From Camarhynchus parvulus (lineage: Eukaryota > Chordata > Aves > Passeriformes > Thraupidae): 64,000 bases of DNA. Where the stretch lies: NCBI RefSeq assembly GCF_901933205.1, contig NC_044597.1, positions 1,724,126 through 1,788,125 of the forward strand, in the 5' to 3' direction. Positions 62,685-64,000 of this stretch are shown one piece after another (position 1 is the stretch's first letter; each line of letters starts with the position of its first letter). The translations under genes and the position numbers were made by a program. The notes under the pieces were generated by a model. That model ran no database searches. It was not told the DNA's origin and saw nothing but the letters and a program-made list of their open reading frames with translations.

Positions 62685-62895
62685 ATATATATAAAAAAAA
62701 TATATAAAATATATTATCTATTATATGATATATATAATAATAATATATATAATATATTATAATTTTAAAATGTATTATATATTATAATATATAATGTATA
62801 TAATAATATATGTTTTATATAATATATAATATATAATATATAATATATATCATTATATATTATATATTATAGAATATATATAGAATATATAATGC
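62636..62895. repeat. (TA)n/(CA)n microsatellite and TA-rich tract
   Basis: (TA)n at 62645-62671 is followed by (CA)n at 62671-62684 and then ~200 bp of TATATAAT-type sequence. It probably expanded next to the CR1 fragment. Confidence 0.93.
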
Positions 62896-64000
62896 TGAAA
62901 CAGCACTAGACAATTAATAATATTTGGCTTATTATTTCCTTGAATTATTTAAAAATACTTAAAATGTAGACAATGTGGTTTTAGGTTGGATGGTTTGGGG
63001 TAGGGATTTGAAATAATGGGGGCTGGGCTTTGTGTTGATGGGTTAAAGCTGGAAGGTGATTTCTGATAACATATGGAACCAGCCTTCAGAGATGCAGGGG
63101 TTGTCAGGCAACTAAAGAAAGGTTTGTGAATCCACTTAGCTCCTTCTTGCAGCCTGGTTCTGTTCCTGCTATCGTCACTTGGGTTTTTTTTAGTATTTCC
63201 TAGCATGTTAATATGAAGAAATGGGTTTTTAGCAATGCTTCAGGGAAATGGGAGAAAACTCTATCTTGAATCTCTGTTTCTGTAATCACTTCTGCAACCT
63301 CATAACTGTCTTGTGAAATCATCACAAATCAGCTTGTGGCCTGCTTTCAGGACTTCTGCATTGCTGAATTATTTAAAATAAAACCACATAATTTGTTAAA
63401 AACCCCAAAATTATTTAGAATAAAATTTTGAAGACCGTGTGAATGTTTGTGGGCATATCTGGCCCTGTCATCTTTGGTTAATTTGTTTCTTGGCTCAGTG
63501 TTGCAGAAGCTGTGCGTCCTAATCTTGTGCTTAAAAAGTCACTGCCAAAGGGAGATGTCACTGCTGCCTCTCCATCTTCAGTTTTTGGGGTGCTGCTGTG
63601 TCGCACCTATTATGTGGACCTGCCTGAATAATTAAACTTAGCTAATAATTTTTTGTAATAGGAAAAAGTCTTTTAAAAAAGTCAGAGAATCTTTTTGAGG
63701 ATCATTTAAAGTGTGAACTTTGTAAGTATTACTTTTAATTTATTTTTCCCCTAGAGCACAGCAAGATCTTTTCTTTTCCTCTCCTGTTCTGGGTTCTGTG
63801 CCTCAGACCACAGAGGTCATTCAGGCTCAGGATAAACCCTGACTGAATTTGGAAGAAATTCTGCCATAAAAACAGATCTGCTTGAGTCCACAGAAAAGCA
63901 GCTGCTAGAAAGTAGTGGCACTTCTGTTTGCTGAATTCCCCACCAGGCAGGATGTAGATTCAGTGCAATAAAATTACCTTTGATTCATTTTTTTTACAAC
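62896..64000. other. Intronic sequence without recognised features
   Basis: A/T-moderate intron DNA up to the right edge. No exon with homology to a G-patch protein, no RNA gene and no clear mobile element was seen. Confidence 0.5.

Overview
The window is vertebrate nuclear DNA, almost certainly a bird and probably a songbird. Genes are split into short exons with GT-AG introns. CR1-type LINE 3' ends are scattered through it. There are many short LTRs with intact target-site duplications, GC-rich promoters, and many minisatellites inside short introns, as is typical of a GC-rich avian microchromosome. I assigned genes by reading exons in frame, checking splice-phase continuity, and comparing with vertebrate proteins known to me. 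No database search was run.

Layout. 1-8136 (-): the first 21 coding exons of ADAM11, a catalytically dead ADAM; its 3' end lies left of the window. 8137-10.77 kb: ADAM11 CpG-rich promoter, then an unassigned spacer. 10.77-21.995 kb (-): complete DBF4B, an activator of the CDC7 kinase, 11 coding exons. 21.996-22.321 kb: a short GC-rich bidirectional promoter. 22.322-31.99 kb (+): complete CCDC43, 5 coding exons. 33.57-52.377 kb (-): MEIOC, a germ-cell meiosis factor, with exon 1 uncertain in length. Its intron 2 holds a decayed retroviral integrase/env remnant. 52.4-58.7 kb: a CCAAT-rich promoter, a CCCTGTCAC minisatellite and a cluster of solo LTRs. 58.735 kb to the right edge (+): a four-codon first exon and a long intron of a gene that synteny suggests is GPATCH8.

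The order ADAM11-DBF4B-CCDC43-MEIOC-(GPATCH8), with these relative orientations, matches the human 17q21.31 block as I remember it, except that the single-exon FZD2 expected between MEIOC and GPATCH8 is not visible here. The genes are syntenic neighbours, not a pathway.

I did not find a new enzymatic or defence system. The most unusual signals concern splicing. (1) Two consecutive U12-type introns, one AT-AC and one GT-AG, flank a 56-nt exon of CCDC43, and a third U12-like intron lies in DBF4B. (2) A 40-bp minisatellite straddles the end of DBF4B exon 2 and copies its 5' splice site four times; only the first copy keeps the frame. (3) A minisatellite abutting MEIOC exon 2 copies its 3' splice site. 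(4) Two pairs of oppositely oriented LTRs could form long double-stranded RNA.
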